Made by a program: the position numbers and the translations under genes
Notes under the pieces: generated by a model
Told to the model about the DNA's origin: nothing
Database searches by the model: none
The model's input: only the letters and a program-made list of their open reading frames with translations
Assembly: GCF_004337985.1 (NCBI RefSeq)
Contig: NC_043744.1
Location: 5,303,316 to 5,367,315, forward strand
DNA length: 64,000 bases
Source of the DNA: Pyricularia pennisetigena
Taxonomy: Eukaryota > Ascomycota > Sordariomycetes > Magnaporthales > Pyriculariaceae
Reading direction: 5' to 3'
Shown here: positions 1-11,473 of the stretch, piece after piece
Numbering within the stretch: the first letter of the stretch is position 1
How the letters are laid out: every line of letters starts with the position of its first letter

Positions 1-168
1 GATTTAACATCGCACAGTCGGAGACGCATCTACGAACCACCACGTTCCACGAGGTCAAAGCTCTGACCGACGAGTCTCAGCAGCCCTCATCTCGAGGCGC
101 AAGCCCATAAAAAAACACCTTTTCCTTGTTGTCGACACTAGGTCTGCACTTGCTGCATCACAGACACC

Positions 169-1655
169 ATGGTCAAAGAAACCAAACTCTACGAAACCCT
201 GGGTGTATGTTTACCTATATTTAGTACATGGATTCGCCAATACGATTGCAGCCGCTCGTTGAGAACACTCTGCTAAATATCTGCTTCAGGTTTCACCCGA
301 TGCCACAGAACAGCAGCTCAAGAAGGCCTACAAGGTGAATGCGCTCAAGTTCCACCCAGGTAAGCCGAAACCCCGCTGCACTTACCTTCCAAATGATTAG
401 TGGTCTTGTCTGCTGACACGCTGGGGCAGACAAGAACGCCAATAACCCTGAGGCCGAGCAAAAATTCAAGGAGGTTTCACACGCATATGAGATTCTCAGC
501 GATCCTCAGAAGAGGCAAGTCTACGACCAATATGGTGAGGCTGGCTTGGACGGTAGCGGTGGTGGCGGTGGCATGGCGGCCGAGGACTTGTTCGCCCAAT
601 TCTTTGGTGGCGGCGGCTTTGGCGGCGGCCTAGGCGGCATGTTCGGAGGAGGAGCACAACGGGGACCGCCAAAGGCCCGCACCATCCACCACACTCACAA
701 GGTCTCGCTCGAGGACATATTCCGCGGCAAGATCTCCAAGCTCGCCCTGCAGCGGTCCATTCTCTGCCCCAAGTGTGACGGTCGCGGAGGCAAGGAGGGT
801 GCCGTCAGGCGCTGCCACGGTTGCGATGGCCACGGTATGAAGACCATGATGCGCCAGATGGGTCCCATGATCCAGCGCTTCCAGACTGCCTGCCCCGACT
901 GCAACGGCGAGGGAGAGATCATCAACCCCAAGGACAGGTGCAAGGGCTGCAATGGCAAGAAGACCATTGTGGACCGGAAGGTGCTCCATGTGCACGTCGA
1001 CCGTGGAGTTAGGAGCGGCACGCGGATCGAGTTCAAGGGCGAGGGTGACCAAGCGCCTGGTCTGGAGGCCGGTGACGTTGTGTTTGAGATTGAGCAGAAG
1101 CCGCACCCGCGGTTTACCCGGAAGGAGGATGACCTCCTGTACAATGCCGACATTGAGCTTGTCACCGCATTGGCCGGTGGTACCATCTACGTCGAGCACC
1201 TGGATGACAGGTGGCTCAGCATCGAGATCCTGCCTGGAGAGGCCATTGCACCAGGTAAGATATGCTTCATGGAAGTCACGGGGTGAGGGGGACAAACACC
1301 ATACGGTTTACTGACTCGTCAAAACAAAACAGGGGCCGTCAAGATGGTACGTGGCCAGGGTATGCCTTCTCCCCGCCACCACGACATGGGCAACCTTTAC
1401 ATCCAGTTCAATGTCAAGTTCCCCGAGAAGAACTGGACCCAGGACCCGGCAGCATTTGAGGCTCTCAGCAAGTTGCTGCCAGCGCCGTCTCTGCAGACCA
1501 TTCCCCCGCCAGACGCTATGACCGAGCCCGTCGACTTGGAAGATCCCGATGGACAGGCTGGAGCTAGGGCTTTCGGCTCCGGTCCCATGTCCGAGGAAGA
1601 CGACGAGGATGGACACCCCCATGGTGCTGAGCGTGTCCAGTGCGCATCTCAGTAA
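169..1655 (+). CDS. ydj1: Type I DnaJ/Hsp40 co-chaperone, Ydj1/Mas5-like
   Basis: Cytosolic J-protein that stimulates Hsp70 ATPase activity and hands over unfolded or mitochondrion-bound clients. The exons are 169-204, 290-359, 430-1254 and 1333-1655, giving 417 aa, close to the usual size for type I DnaJ proteins. The J domain is at residues 1-68, with the HPD signature at 34-36. A Gly/Phe-rich linker follows at about 75-115. The cysteine-rich zinc domain (about 148-213) has four CxxCxGxG-type repeats: [24 protein letters not shown] and CKGCNGKK. The substrate-binding domain follows. The protein ends in CASQ, a CaaX box, so farnesylation and membrane association are expected, as known for Ydj1. 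The ATG lies right before the J domain in a good context (caccATGG). The first two introns split the J domain, the second within the HPD codons. The call is firm; intron limits follow GT..AG and the preserved frame. Confidence 0.96.
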
Positions 1656-2868
1656 GCACATCGGCGTGGTTAACGTCTGATACGGCGGACATAGTCGAGG
1701 AGTTCTGAGCTCCTAATGAAATGGTCTTATCACTACATGACTGCTTGAGAGCTTATCATCTATGTCGCTTCAAGCTCTGATGGATGGCAGTAGGGTAGCC
1801 GCTAATACAGTGGATGTCCTGCAAACGAGACCATAATAATGATCACGGGGAAGAGGGCTTGTTGGGGAGTCTTGACTCCTGGCGGAGTTGGGGATGTTTA
1901 TGGAGCTATGAGGTATACGAGAGGCGCGGGGAACTTTGCTTAGATATGCCCTCCAGGTGGAAAGTCATGGGCTTCTTTTTTTTTTTTTTTGTTTTTGCAT
2001 GAAATCAAGAGACCCTGTATTGTTTGTTAGTTCTTGGGTTTCTTGTTTTCATTTTCTACCGGAATTTTGCTTGCCCAATGTCTCCTCCACCTTTTTCTTT
2101 TTCTTTTTTTCTTGACTTCTCTCCCGTCCACACATTATCCACTATCATGATATCTTGGCCGGCGGCGTTTAGAGGGCAAATTAGAACGAGAAGGCATACG
2201 AGAGGCACTTAGCCATACTATTTATCTCTTCGTTTTTCTGTTTTTCCACCTCCCTTGTTGTTGGCTTGACATATTTGCGAATTTGGATTATGGCTACTTG
2301 CTATTTGTGTTTTGGTAACGTGGGCGCACTGTTTATCGTTTCACATTACAGTATAATACATGCGTATTCGGAATGTTGACATGTGAATGTATGTTCCCCA
2401 AGTCTGGCTTGCATGTCATTGTCGGATTCGCAGTGCTGGCATTGTCCAATCCTCTACGTAAACTTGCAAAACCAGACGGATGGGAACTGCACTCGGGGAC
2501 CATGGACAACAAGAAGCAAAATTCACGGCGGTAAATGTCAGATTTGACATGTGTTGACAGAGAGTTGTACACAAGAGAGATCCCAAAACATCTCGCAACC
2601 CCACTAAAAAAAAAACAAAGACCCTTTGATTTCCGTCACAAAAACGAACCCGTTAGGAATAACAGACGAAACGTTAGACAAACCATAGAAAACCAGCCCC
2701 TGACGATAGATAGTACCGGCCATATCTGATGGCCCAGCACCCAGCAGGATGAGCCAAATAAACAGAAAGAAGAAGAGAGAGAGAGAGAGAAAAGTCCAAA
2801 TAAGTAAAACCCCCAATATGTACCGTACAACCAAAACGTCATTCTTTTACCTCCCCTCATTTACAGAT
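1656..2868. other. Intergenic region between convergent genes
   Basis: Shared 3' region of the DnaJ gene and the Env7-like kinase, which point toward each other. It holds a run of 15 T (1976-1990), other pyrimidine-rich stretches and a short GA repeat (about 2774-2790). Only short open frames occur, and I recognise no gene in them. Confidence 0.7.
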
Positions 2869-4447
2869 TCAAGCTTCGTCATCGGGCAGCTCCTCGATGA
2901 CGCGCTCCACCATGGTGATCAGCTCGTCGACATCGGGCCGCTCGCTCGGTTCAACCGCCAGACACCTCCGGACGACCTCGCGGATGGGCTCGCTGATGCT
3001 AGTGTCGTCGTCGGCGGCTGCAGCGTTGGCGCCTCCAGCCGAGGAGGCCTTGCCTTTGCCCTTGGCGCCCTCGTCGGGGAAGCGCCAGTCGCCCGACAGG
3101 ACGCAGATGCTGAGGCTGCCGCCCGTCTCGTCGGACCGGGCCTCAAAGGGCGACTTGCCGACGAGGCAGGCGTAGAGGGTGCAGCCCATGCTCCAGATGT
3201 CGACCTTGGTGTCGATGACGGTGCCCGTCTTGACGTCGAAGAGCTCGGGCGCCCGGTACGGCATCGTGCTGTGCTCGGCTGCCGTGTCCTGCGTCGCGAT
3301 GGCCAGGGACCGCGACGTTATCGCCAGCGGGGACTCGGCGATGCTGCCCAGGTCCATCAGGATCGGGGACTGGCCGTCGTCGGATATCATGATGTTGCCT
3401 GCGCGTGCGTGCGGGGTTAGGTTTTGGGTTGCAAGGTTAGGTTGAAGTGCAGGGCGAGTTGTGGACTTTGACGCGCGAAAAANNAGGAAGAGGGGAAATT
3501 GCTCACCAGGCTTGATATCACGATGCGCATACGACTTGGTGGCCCCGCCTTGCACGCCGTGGCTCGACGCGCCGCGATCGTCCTCGCCCACCATCAGCGG
3601 CAGCTGCTGCGCGCTCTCGTCGTCCTCATCCGCGCCCGTCTCCCTCGTCCTCGCCCTTCCGTTCTCCTCCTTGGCCTTGCCTTTACCCTTTGCCTTGGCC
3701 TTTCCTTTGCCCTTCTTCTTGCCTCCACCGCCACCGCCTGCCGCCGCCGGAGCGGCTTTGGCGGCGCTGGGAACCTCCATCCTCTCCACCTGGCGCGGCT
3801 CTTCGCCGGCCCCGCCGCCGCCGCCATTGTAGACGTGCATGTCCCTGAGCGCCCTGCAGACGCCGAGGAAGAGCTCCATCAGCCGCCTCTCGGGGAAGCG
3901 CGTGTGGTTGACGAGGTTCGCGTTGATCATGTCCTGCAGGTTGCCGCGGCGGTAGTAGGGGAGCAGGACGTAGACGGTCTTGCTGCTCTCGTCGCCGCCG
4001 CGGTCCGTCGAGATGCTGTAGTCGACGCTGTGGATTATGCCGTCGCTGTGGTCAAAGAGCTTGTACGCCTCCACCTCGCGCATCGCCTGCGTGACCGACT
4101 CGGCCCCGAACGGGCATCGGATCTTCTTGAGCGCTAGGAGCTCGCTCGTCGCCGTGTCCTGGACCAGGTATACGTAGGAGAAGCCGCCCTGTTTTTTGGT
4201 TTGTTTTTTGTTAGTGGGACTGTTGGAATCATTGGGTTGCCCTTTTCTGCGCAGAGTTCCCCCTCCCCTGTCTAGGGGGTTTGCAAGCCAAAGATGAAAT
4301 GGAATTAAAAGGGGAAAAAAGCCGTACCTCGCCCAGCAACCTCAGAATCTTGAAGCTCCTGCCATTGATCTTGAGCATCGGCGACCCAGGAAAGCAATTG
4401 AGGCAATTGCCCAAGGAGTAAATCAGGTCCTGTAATATCTGCGCCAT
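2869..4447 (-). CDS. env7: Ser/Thr protein kinase, Env7/STK16 (NAK family)-like
   Basis: Predicted palmitoylated, vacuole- or Golgi-membrane kinase of the NAK family; yeast Env7 regulates vacuole fusion. The exons on the minus strand are 4447-4328, 4188-3507 and 3398-2869, giving 443 aa. Seen in the sequence: an N-terminal Cys pair (GNCLNC, residues 13-18) suited to acylation, the glycine loop LLGEGGFSYVYL (38-49), the ALKK lysine, HRDIKPGN (about 262-269), a DLGS metal-binding motif in place of DFG, and PYRAPE. A low-complexity Gly/Ala/Lys-rich insert of about 90 residues (165-258) sits just before the catalytic loop, so the protein is longer than yeast Env7. The second intron (3506-3399) contains two undetermined bases (NN, 3482-3483), outside the coding sequence. 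DLGS in place of DFG is usual for STK16-type kinases. The family call is strong; the cellular role is inferred. Confidence 0.92.
3482..3483. other. Two undetermined bases (NN)
   Basis: Sequencing or assembly ambiguity inside the second intron of the Env7-like kinase gene. It does not touch the predicted coding sequence, but the intron length could be wrong. Confidence 0.99.
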
Positions 4448-4499
4448 GGCTGTATATCTCTCTGTTTGCAACGGTCTTGCCTGGGATGCTGCTTTTAGC

Positions 4500-4534
<35 letters not shown>

Positions 4535-5302
4535 TCCCTGATGGGGTTTTGATTAATTTGAGTTTCGTCGCGACAGAAATGCCAACTTTTGGTTCGTGTT
4601 TTGTGTACGCAGCAATTGGTCTAGAAGATCTTTTTTTTCGTTTCCCCCTCTCAAAAAAAAGTTTAAAAAAAAAAAAAAAAAAAAAAAATAACAAAAGATT
4701 GTTGAAGCTGATTTTTTTTCGTCGTTGTTGCAACTTTACCAGACACCTTCTTTTTGTCAAAAAGAAGGTTCGGTTGGGTTTAGCTTTCGTCAGAGCTCCG
4801 CGACTCTCTCTCTCTCTAGGTCTAGCTCACATCCAATCCTCACTCTACACACTCACGTTACAACCACACAGCCTCAGAACGTGTCTTGTATGCCGCCCGC
4901 CAAGACCCGAGCTTTCCCAGCCAGAGACCCTGATCCCGGACTGGGATTGCGTACCTGGACGGCCCCAGTGTTCGTCATGTGGTTTCTGATTGGTCATATC
5001 CAGGACCCTCCCCAGCTTGGACCCTTGCATGGCCATCTGGTGCTTTGGGCTTCTTCCTACTTGTCCGACGTGCCTGACGTTATAGTGGAGAGCTTTGGTA
5101 GGTGGTACCTTATCAACCTTACTTGGCTTACCTTGGTCACCCCCCCCCCCATCCACTACGTCAAGTTAGTGAATAAAACTCTCCATGCCTACCAAACAAC
5201 ATCTGCAAATTTCACTAGACTGCCTAGTTAAACACAATCTGTGGTAAAACCGATGCACTCCAAAACCAGCAATCGCTATATACACCAAGAGATCCGACAG
5301 CT
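4448..5302. other. Intergenic region with paired T33 and A24 tracts
   Basis: Upstream region of the Env7-like kinase and 3' flank of the alpha-mannosidase. It holds a run of 33 T (4501-4533) and a run of 24 A (4665-4688) on the same strand about 130 nt apart. A CT-repeat stretch follows near 4807-4818. The open frames running through the homopolymers encode poly-Phe or poly-Lys and are not genes. It probably contains the kinase promoter. Confidence 0.75.
4501..4533. repeat. Poly(T) tract, 33 nt
   Basis: Uninterrupted T homopolymer about 55 nt upstream of the kinase start (a poly-A tract on the kinase sense strand). Such poly(dA:dT) tracts commonly exclude nucleosomes in fungal promoters. The exact length is prone to sequencing error. 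Confidence 0.95.
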
Positions 5303-8300
5303 TTACAGCTCCAATCGGAAAGTAGCAACTTCAAAGGCCCTGAGCTCAATCTCAAATTTGCCGTCCTTAAACTCGACCTCGTCTCCGTCGTCCTCAAGAA
5401 TGTTCACCTTGCGTACCTTCTTGACATCCCAGCTGGTCTCGACCGCTCCCCGCGCTTTTCCTCCCAGGCTGTCGTAGATACGCACAATCACGCTGCGTCC
5501 CTTACGTGCAGGAAGCAAGCCAACGCTGACATCCTCGTCGTCTTCACCACGCTTGACCGTGTCAAGGACCAATGACGGGTTGCCCGTGACCTTGATCGGG
5601 CACGATGAAAGCATTGTCACGGCCTCATCCGTCGGCTTCGACAGCACCGTAAGCTTGTTGTTGAATTCAATCGCTCGTTGCACCGTCGTGGGGCCCAGTG
5701 CACCTTCGTGCGGCAAAATTGCCCAGCGGATGTGGTGCTTGCCCATATCGGCATGTGCGTCGGGCGCCTTGGGTGCCCTCAACAGCGACAACCGCATCAG
5801 GTTGCCAGCTGTCGCAAAGCCGTACTTGCTATCATTCAAAATCGACACACCATAGCCGTTCTCCGACAGATCTGCGAAGCGATGGCAGCAAACCTCAAAC
5901 TTGGCCATATCCCAGGTAGTGTTGTAATGCGTTGGGCGCTTGACGATTCCGAACTGCGTCTCGTACGATGCCTCTGTATTGCGGACGTCGACGGGGAACT
6001 CAACCTTCAAGAACTTCATGGTCTCGTGCCAGTCAACCTCGCTGTGCACCTCCACATGAGATTGCCGTCCTTGGATGGCAGCAGAGAGGCTGATTGTTGT
6101 CTTGATGGAGCTGTTGTCGCTAATCTTGGTCTTGGTCACCACGCTGACACGGTGAGCCTTGTCCTCGGAAATTTCTGTTGCTCCGCTGGGGAGCTCCTTG
6201 CGGCTGTCAAGGTGGTAGACCTCGACGTCCCATGCTTGCCAGTATAGCGGCTTGTCGTCGAATATGACAAACTGGTTGGCCTTGCCTCCCTTAGGGATGA
6301 CCTCACGACCGACCCGACGGTCATACATAGAGATGATAACGCCGTTCTTAACCTTGATCTTGAGGTCGTCATTTTCCATGACAAACACGCCGTCATCCTC
6401 TTTGCTCACCGAAACCTGCTTTTTATCAGAGGTCTTGAAGGGATGAACACGCAAGACGTTTCCGGAGCCGCAAGCCACAGCGCCCTCATTCTCGTTAATG
6501 TCAACGATCTCCTTGCGATGCCATGGCAGGGTGTTCAGGGCAACAGCGTTTTGAACGCTGGTAGCCTCCACATCGGACAAGCCAAGAACATCGTAAATCT
6601 CCTTTCGTACACGAGCGGCAGTCTCGAACAGTTTTGCGTATAGCTGTTTGGCAAGGGACTTTAGTATAATCTTTTCTGCAAAACAAAGTCACGTTTCTTA
6701 GTTGAAAAATCATTACTAACCTCGTCAGAATCATCGTAACACATCTCAATAGAACTTCCGGGCAAGCAGTCGTGGAACTGGCATAGCAATGTCCACTCCC
6801 ACATGTCATCAATCTCCTTCTTCGGGTACTTGTACTTCTTGTCCTTGATCGTTGCAATGGTAGCAAGGAACTCAAGATCCCGCAGAACAGTCTCGGACTT
6901 GCGGTTGTTCAGCTTGTTATTGGCCTGGGTGGTGTACGTGCCACGGTGCAGCTCAAAGTACAGCTCGCCGTACCATGTAACAAAGCTGTCTGCCTTGTTC
7001 TGAAGCTTGTCAAAGAAGTCGTCGACTGTGTTGCCCAGGTGGATTCTGGGCAAAAGCCCAACCTTGTCGCTAATACCACGGCAACGGCGCAGTTTCTCGA
7101 GCTGTTCCCACGTGGGTCCGCCACCTCCGTCACCATGGCCGAATATGAGTAGTGAAGTCTCGTCCTGGTTCATCGACTTGTGTTGGGTAATGCTCCTCTT
7201 GACATCTCCAAAGTTGGCCTCGGCCGTGTACGTCTCCGAAGGTGGCATGTGGCATATAACCTGGGTTCCATCCAAAGCAACCCAGTTAAAAGTTGTGTGG
7301 GGAAACTTGTTGATGTTGTTCCAACTCAACTTTTGCGTCAGGAAACGGTTCATGCCCGCAAGACGACAAATCTGTGGCAGCTGGCTTGAGTATCCAAAAG
7401 TGTCCGGAAGCCAAAATGTCTGACACCGCTTGCCAAAGTTTCCCTCGAAGAACCTTTGGCCGTAAAGGAACTGGCGCACGAGCGACTCTCCACTAGGCAT
7501 GTTCGTATCGTGCTCGACCCAGCTTCCGCCGATCGGGTGGAAGCGACCCTCCTTGATCTTCTTCTTGATGCGATCAAACACATAAGGATAATCTTCCTTG
7601 AGCCATTTGTATTGTTGCGCCTGCGAAACGGCAAAATGCAACTCGGGGTACCGGTCCATCAGGTCGCACTGGTTGGACCATGACCTGGCGGTTTTGCGCC
7701 TGGTTTCGGCCCAAGGCCACAGCCAACAGGTGTCGATGTGACAGTGACCGATGCCGTAGACGAGAGCCTCCTTCCCGCTGTCATACACCTTGTGCGAGTT
7801 GACATCACCGAGGTACTCGCGCGCGATCTTGCGCGATTTGAGAATCGACTCCTTGTTGCCGAACTCGAAGGCCTCCATCATATCTGTGGCTACTTTGAGC
7901 GCCTTGTGCTGCTCCCATGAATCCTGAGGAAATTCCCTCGCCGCATCACCGATAATCCAGTGGTCAATGATTAGCTGGCGAGCCTCGGGGTTGATGGCGA
8001 CGATCTCGGCTTTTCCGAGCCGAAAGTATTTGTTGGGGTCCGGGGGTTGGATCGAATCGCCCGGCGCCGCGCCGAACATGCCGTTACACGCCATCTCAAT
8101 GTAGATGATGTGCTCCTTGCCATCGCGGAAGGAATCGGGTATGACCCACTCCTCACGCTGCTGCTCGCTCAGGCCCTGGATCGGGTTGCCCTCCTCGGTC
8201 CACACCATGCCCTCGTTGCCTGCGTTCCAGTGAAACTCGAGGAGATCCGCCTTGAGCATGTGCTCGGGGATCTTGAGTTGGACCTTGAACCAATGTGTCG

Positions 8301-8690
8301 TCCATGCCGGACCGAACCAGGCGCCGACGTCGGTGGGTTCGAACTCGTGGGACGTCGCCTCGTCGAACTTGGGGCGAGTTTGGCCCGGAGCATCCCAGAC
8401 CGAGAGTTTGACGTGGGGCGCGCCTTTGGCGACGGCCTCTTCGAGCATGCTACGGGTCAAGGTGTCAGCGCATGGGCGAGAGAATTGATTAGTAGAAAAG
8501 AGTAAACCATCATTTGGGGGGGGCGGTTCTTCACTTACCCTACAACATTCTGAACAGAATATTGGCCTCCATCCTTGAATTGCCCAAGGCGCTCCTTGTA
8601 GATGTTCTCAATCCATTTGCCAACAGGCTTAGGCGCCTGGAGAGGGTATGACTTGAGACCACTGGCGGTGGCCTTGCTCTCGCCGCCCAT
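5303..8690 (-). CDS. ams1: Vacuolar class II alpha-mannosidase (GH38), Ams1-like
   Basis: Glycoside hydrolase family 38 enzyme that trims mannose from free oligosaccharides. In yeast it is carried to the vacuole by the Cvt/autophagy route, and no signal peptide is seen here. The exons on the minus strand are 8690-8539, 8449-6721 and 6643-5303, giving about 1073 aa; yeast Ams1 is about 1080. Motifs: GHCHIDTCWLWPW (metal/active site, about 285-297), WLPDTFGYSSQLPQ with the likely nucleophile Asp near 400, and FGHGDGGGGPT. For the second intron (donor GTTAGT at 6720) I chose the acceptor AACAG at 6645-6644, because it gives SDE followed by LYAKLFE, the expected family sequence, with a TACTAA-like branch 20 nt before it. 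Two other in-frame junctions are possible. The short first intron separates the N-terminal 50 residues. Confidence 0.95.
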
Positions 8691-9951
8691 GATGAATCGA
8701 TATGTAGGTCGCCGCGCGCGGAGCGTACAATCTAAAGAACCAGCTTGCAGCTGGTGTCGCTACTGTCGTGTCACTGTTGTGTGAGAAGGACAAAGGTTGG
8801 TTAACGGCTAACGTCCGACAAGGTCACCAATTGTTTGTGGAAGTAACAGCAAGGCGTGCACCGAGGTTAACAAGTGGCCGTGATGTAGCTGTACCTGTAA
8901 AGCAGCCAGCTAGTTTGAGCTGGGACCTTGATTCAAATCGCAATGAGCCGGCCTTTGCTGCAGGTGAGGCTAGGCTCTGCTGTTCAAGAATACAGTACAA
9001 TAGAGTAAAAGCAGGTGCAGACCTACTTTTTAGAGCTACAGGAAGAAAAAAAGAAACAGAAGCAAAAGCAAAGCAGACAATGGATGGATGGGGTAGAAGG
9101 ATGATGGATGACGAATTGACAACGCTAAAACCTTTTTGCTTTCGAGGTCAGCTGTACCTCTCCCTACTTGGGCTATCATTGAGGAGAGCTCCGCCCCCGC
9201 ACGGCAGCAAGTTATCTTGCTTTATGGAGCTCCAAAGCGGGCGTCTGAGCGGGGAAACCCCTGCAGGATTGAGTCTGCCGGTAGGGGAAGTTCAGGCCCC
9301 GACCAAGCCCGATTGGCAGTCATGGCGCTGGGCAGGTGCGGGGTATACTACGTAGCACAGTAGTGCTTTACTTTGTACTATGAGAGTGCGAGAGTGGAGA
9401 CGTCTGCTTTCGTTCTCGTATATAATAGTAGAGGTATCTAACGTATCTAATGGAAAGCATTCGAATTCTTTAGTTTTTTAATTCTATTTTGTTTTTATCT
9501 GGGTTTCGTTTCTTTACTTCCTCAATCGGGGAGATCACAGGGAACTTCAACCAAAACAACTTCCCTGTCAACGGAACCAGTTCACAAGAATCGAGGCGCG
9601 GTACCTGCACGGTCAAAGGTGCAGACGGCAAAACAGCTCCGGTTCGTTCTGGTTTGCGTTTCAGTGGAGACTAGCAAATCCCAGGTGGCGTTTGAGCTTG
9701 TCTAAAGACGGGATCAAACTTCCCAAGAACCCCAAGACTCGATCGGGGTTATTTTGGGCCACGATTCCGACCATTCTTTGGTGTTCCCCCATTACCTATA
9801 CTGGGGCTTCATATTAGGTAATAACTTGTATATTCTTCTTGTCCATGATGCTCTCGGACGATTCGCACGCTCAACGACGATCCCACCCAATGGTTATGCT
9901 GTCATACAACTGTTCAGCCAAGGACTTGTCCAGCCTCGCAACAGCTGAGTG

Positions 9952-9984
<33 letters not shown>

Positions 9985-10438
9985 TGTTGTTACTACCTTT
10001 TGCGTTTTTGTGCGGCGCACCTGATATAATTACCTGCATTCCGTTGCTCAAGTGATGATGCCGTACTGTACTGCGGCTGCAAATATAGGTTACACTGCGC
10101 CAAATCAGTACAACCTCAATCTGCACGCAGGGCTGGTTAACCACATCCACAAAAGATGAAACTCTTGGGAGATCCACGAGTCTGCTTCAATTAATCGCCC
10201 ATGAAAGACTTCAGAAGAGAGAAAAAGAAGGGTATGGAATAAGTAAACCACCTAAAACGCTCACTAAGACACAGAAAACCAGATACAATAACACCAAAAA
10301 TGTAAGCCGTCCATTAGCCAACCCTTAAACTCCGTTCAACATGCAGTTCCATACAGATGATCCCATGGCTTTAGAAGCCCACCCCTAGCCTCTCCATGCA
10401 GTTCCTCATGAGCAGTGACTTCCACTACTTTCGGGAGC
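8691..10438. other. Intergenic region, no gene seen
   Basis: Holds the promoter of the alpha-mannosidase gene and the 3' flank of the acidic-protein gene. A 195-codon open frame on the plus strand (8768-9355) starts with GTG, has no ATG in its first half and resembles no protein I know, so I do not call it. A run of 26 T lies at 9952-9977. Nothing else is recognisable. Confidence 0.65.
9952..9977. repeat. Poly(T) tract, 26 nt
   Basis: Uninterrupted T homopolymer in the intergenic region upstream of the alpha-mannosidase and downstream of the acidic-protein gene. No flanking target-site duplication is obvious, so I do not read it as a retroposon tail. Confidence 0.95.
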
Positions 10439-11473
10439 TTACTTTGAGACAACCTCGCCGGTGAGATCCTCCATATCGTCTTCATCGTCATCATAATATT
10501 CGTACGAACAGTCATCCTCGTCGTCATCGTCCTGCTCTGCAGCACATCCCAAATCCCCGGCATCCTCATCGACTGGCCTCCACCGCATCACCTCCTCAAA
10601 GTCGCTCCCACTATCGCTGTCGTCCTGGTCCGCCGCGAAGTCAAGGGCGCCCAAAAGGGGTACTTCGATCCTCGATAATTGACTCTTGATCATTCCGTCC
10701 GCAACGGCAAATAGCTTGTCGTCGGCGTCAGTAGGACTGGGCTCAGCGTCTATCGAGAAGCGGAGCTCGTCCGTGTCGATTGGTTTGTCTAAGGCAGCAG
10801 TGTTAGGCGAGGGCAGGACGTCCTTGGGCACGTGGCCGATCCACTTGTCGACCGTGGCCTCGACCCGCTTCTTCTTGCCCACCCCAGCCGGGGTGGGCGC
10901 CGTGGCAGCTGAGCGCTCTGAGAGGCCCTTCCGGAACTTCCTCTTCTCCCTCTTGCGGCGTCGCTGGATCCGGTCACGCACGTACCATGCCACGACAAGC
11001 ATGGCGGCCTGCGTCATCTCCTGACACTTGGCCCGCTGCAAGTTGGCCCAGGCCTGACACTTTTGATGCTGGTAGTTGGCGATGGCCTGTGAGCGCTGCT
11101 GGTAATAGGCTGCGATGCGCGAGACCAAGGCAAGGTGCCGTGGGTCCATGTTAGGGATCTGTGAGGTTGTGTTTCCGTTTGTGGGCGTGCTACTACTGCT
11201 GCTTTCGAGGTTTGGACAGAGGCTCGGTGCTGATGACGGTTGTGTGGAGTCGGTGGACGGTGTGACACATGTGGCAAGTGTTTTGGTTTGCGGTTCGGCG
11301 TTTTTCATCTTTGGGTCCATTGCAGCCGGTGCCTCTCTTCTCAGAGGAGTCGACTTCGTAGAGAGCTCGGGGGATATGATTCCAAAATGCAAACAGTCCG
11401 GCGGAGGAGTTATGGGTATCTGTGGTTTGAAGGGCAGGGAGGTGCCTGTGAAATGTTCAGAGGTGGCAGCCAT
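10439..11473 (-). CDS. Uncharacterised protein with basic patch and acidic tail
   Basis: Single exon of 344 aa starting at the first true ATG (11473); an upstream in-frame TTG is not used. I do not recognise the family. Visible parts: a Ser/Thr/Pro-rich N-terminal third (1-125), then a predicted helical stretch (about 130-165) with a repeated Tyr-Gln and Cys-Gln-x-Trp/Met pattern and a short hydrophobic run (AAMLVVAWYV). A strongly basic patch with RRRKREKRKFRK follows, usable as a nuclear localisation signal. The C-terminus is very acidic (Asp/Glu runs, last about 60 residues). This layout fits a nuclear or chromatin-associated protein, but that is inference. The open frame, base composition and ATG context support a real gene. 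An expressed-sequence match or orthologues in related fungi would settle it. Confidence 0.72.
   Translation of the reverse strand: MAATSEHFTGTSLPFKPQIPITPPPDCLHFGIISPELSTKSTPLRREAPAAMDPKMKNAEPQTKTLATCVTPSTDSTQPSSAPSLCPNLESSSSSTPTNGNTTSQIPNMDPRHLALVSRIAAYYQQRSQAIANYQHQKCQAWANLQRAKCQEMTQAAMLVVAWYVRDRIQRRRKREKRKFRKGLSERSAATAPTPAGVGKKKRVEATVDKWIGHVPKDVLPSPNTAALDKPIDTDELRFSIDAEPSPTDADDKLFAVADGMIKSQLSRIEVPLLGALDFAADQDDSDSGSDFEEVMRWRPVDEDAGDLGCAAEQDDDDEDDCSYEYYDDDEDDMEDLTGEVVSK

Noticed and set aside
8768..9355. 195-codon open frame on the plus strand
   Set aside because: It begins with GTG, has no ATG until well inside, resembles no known protein and lies in a promoter region.
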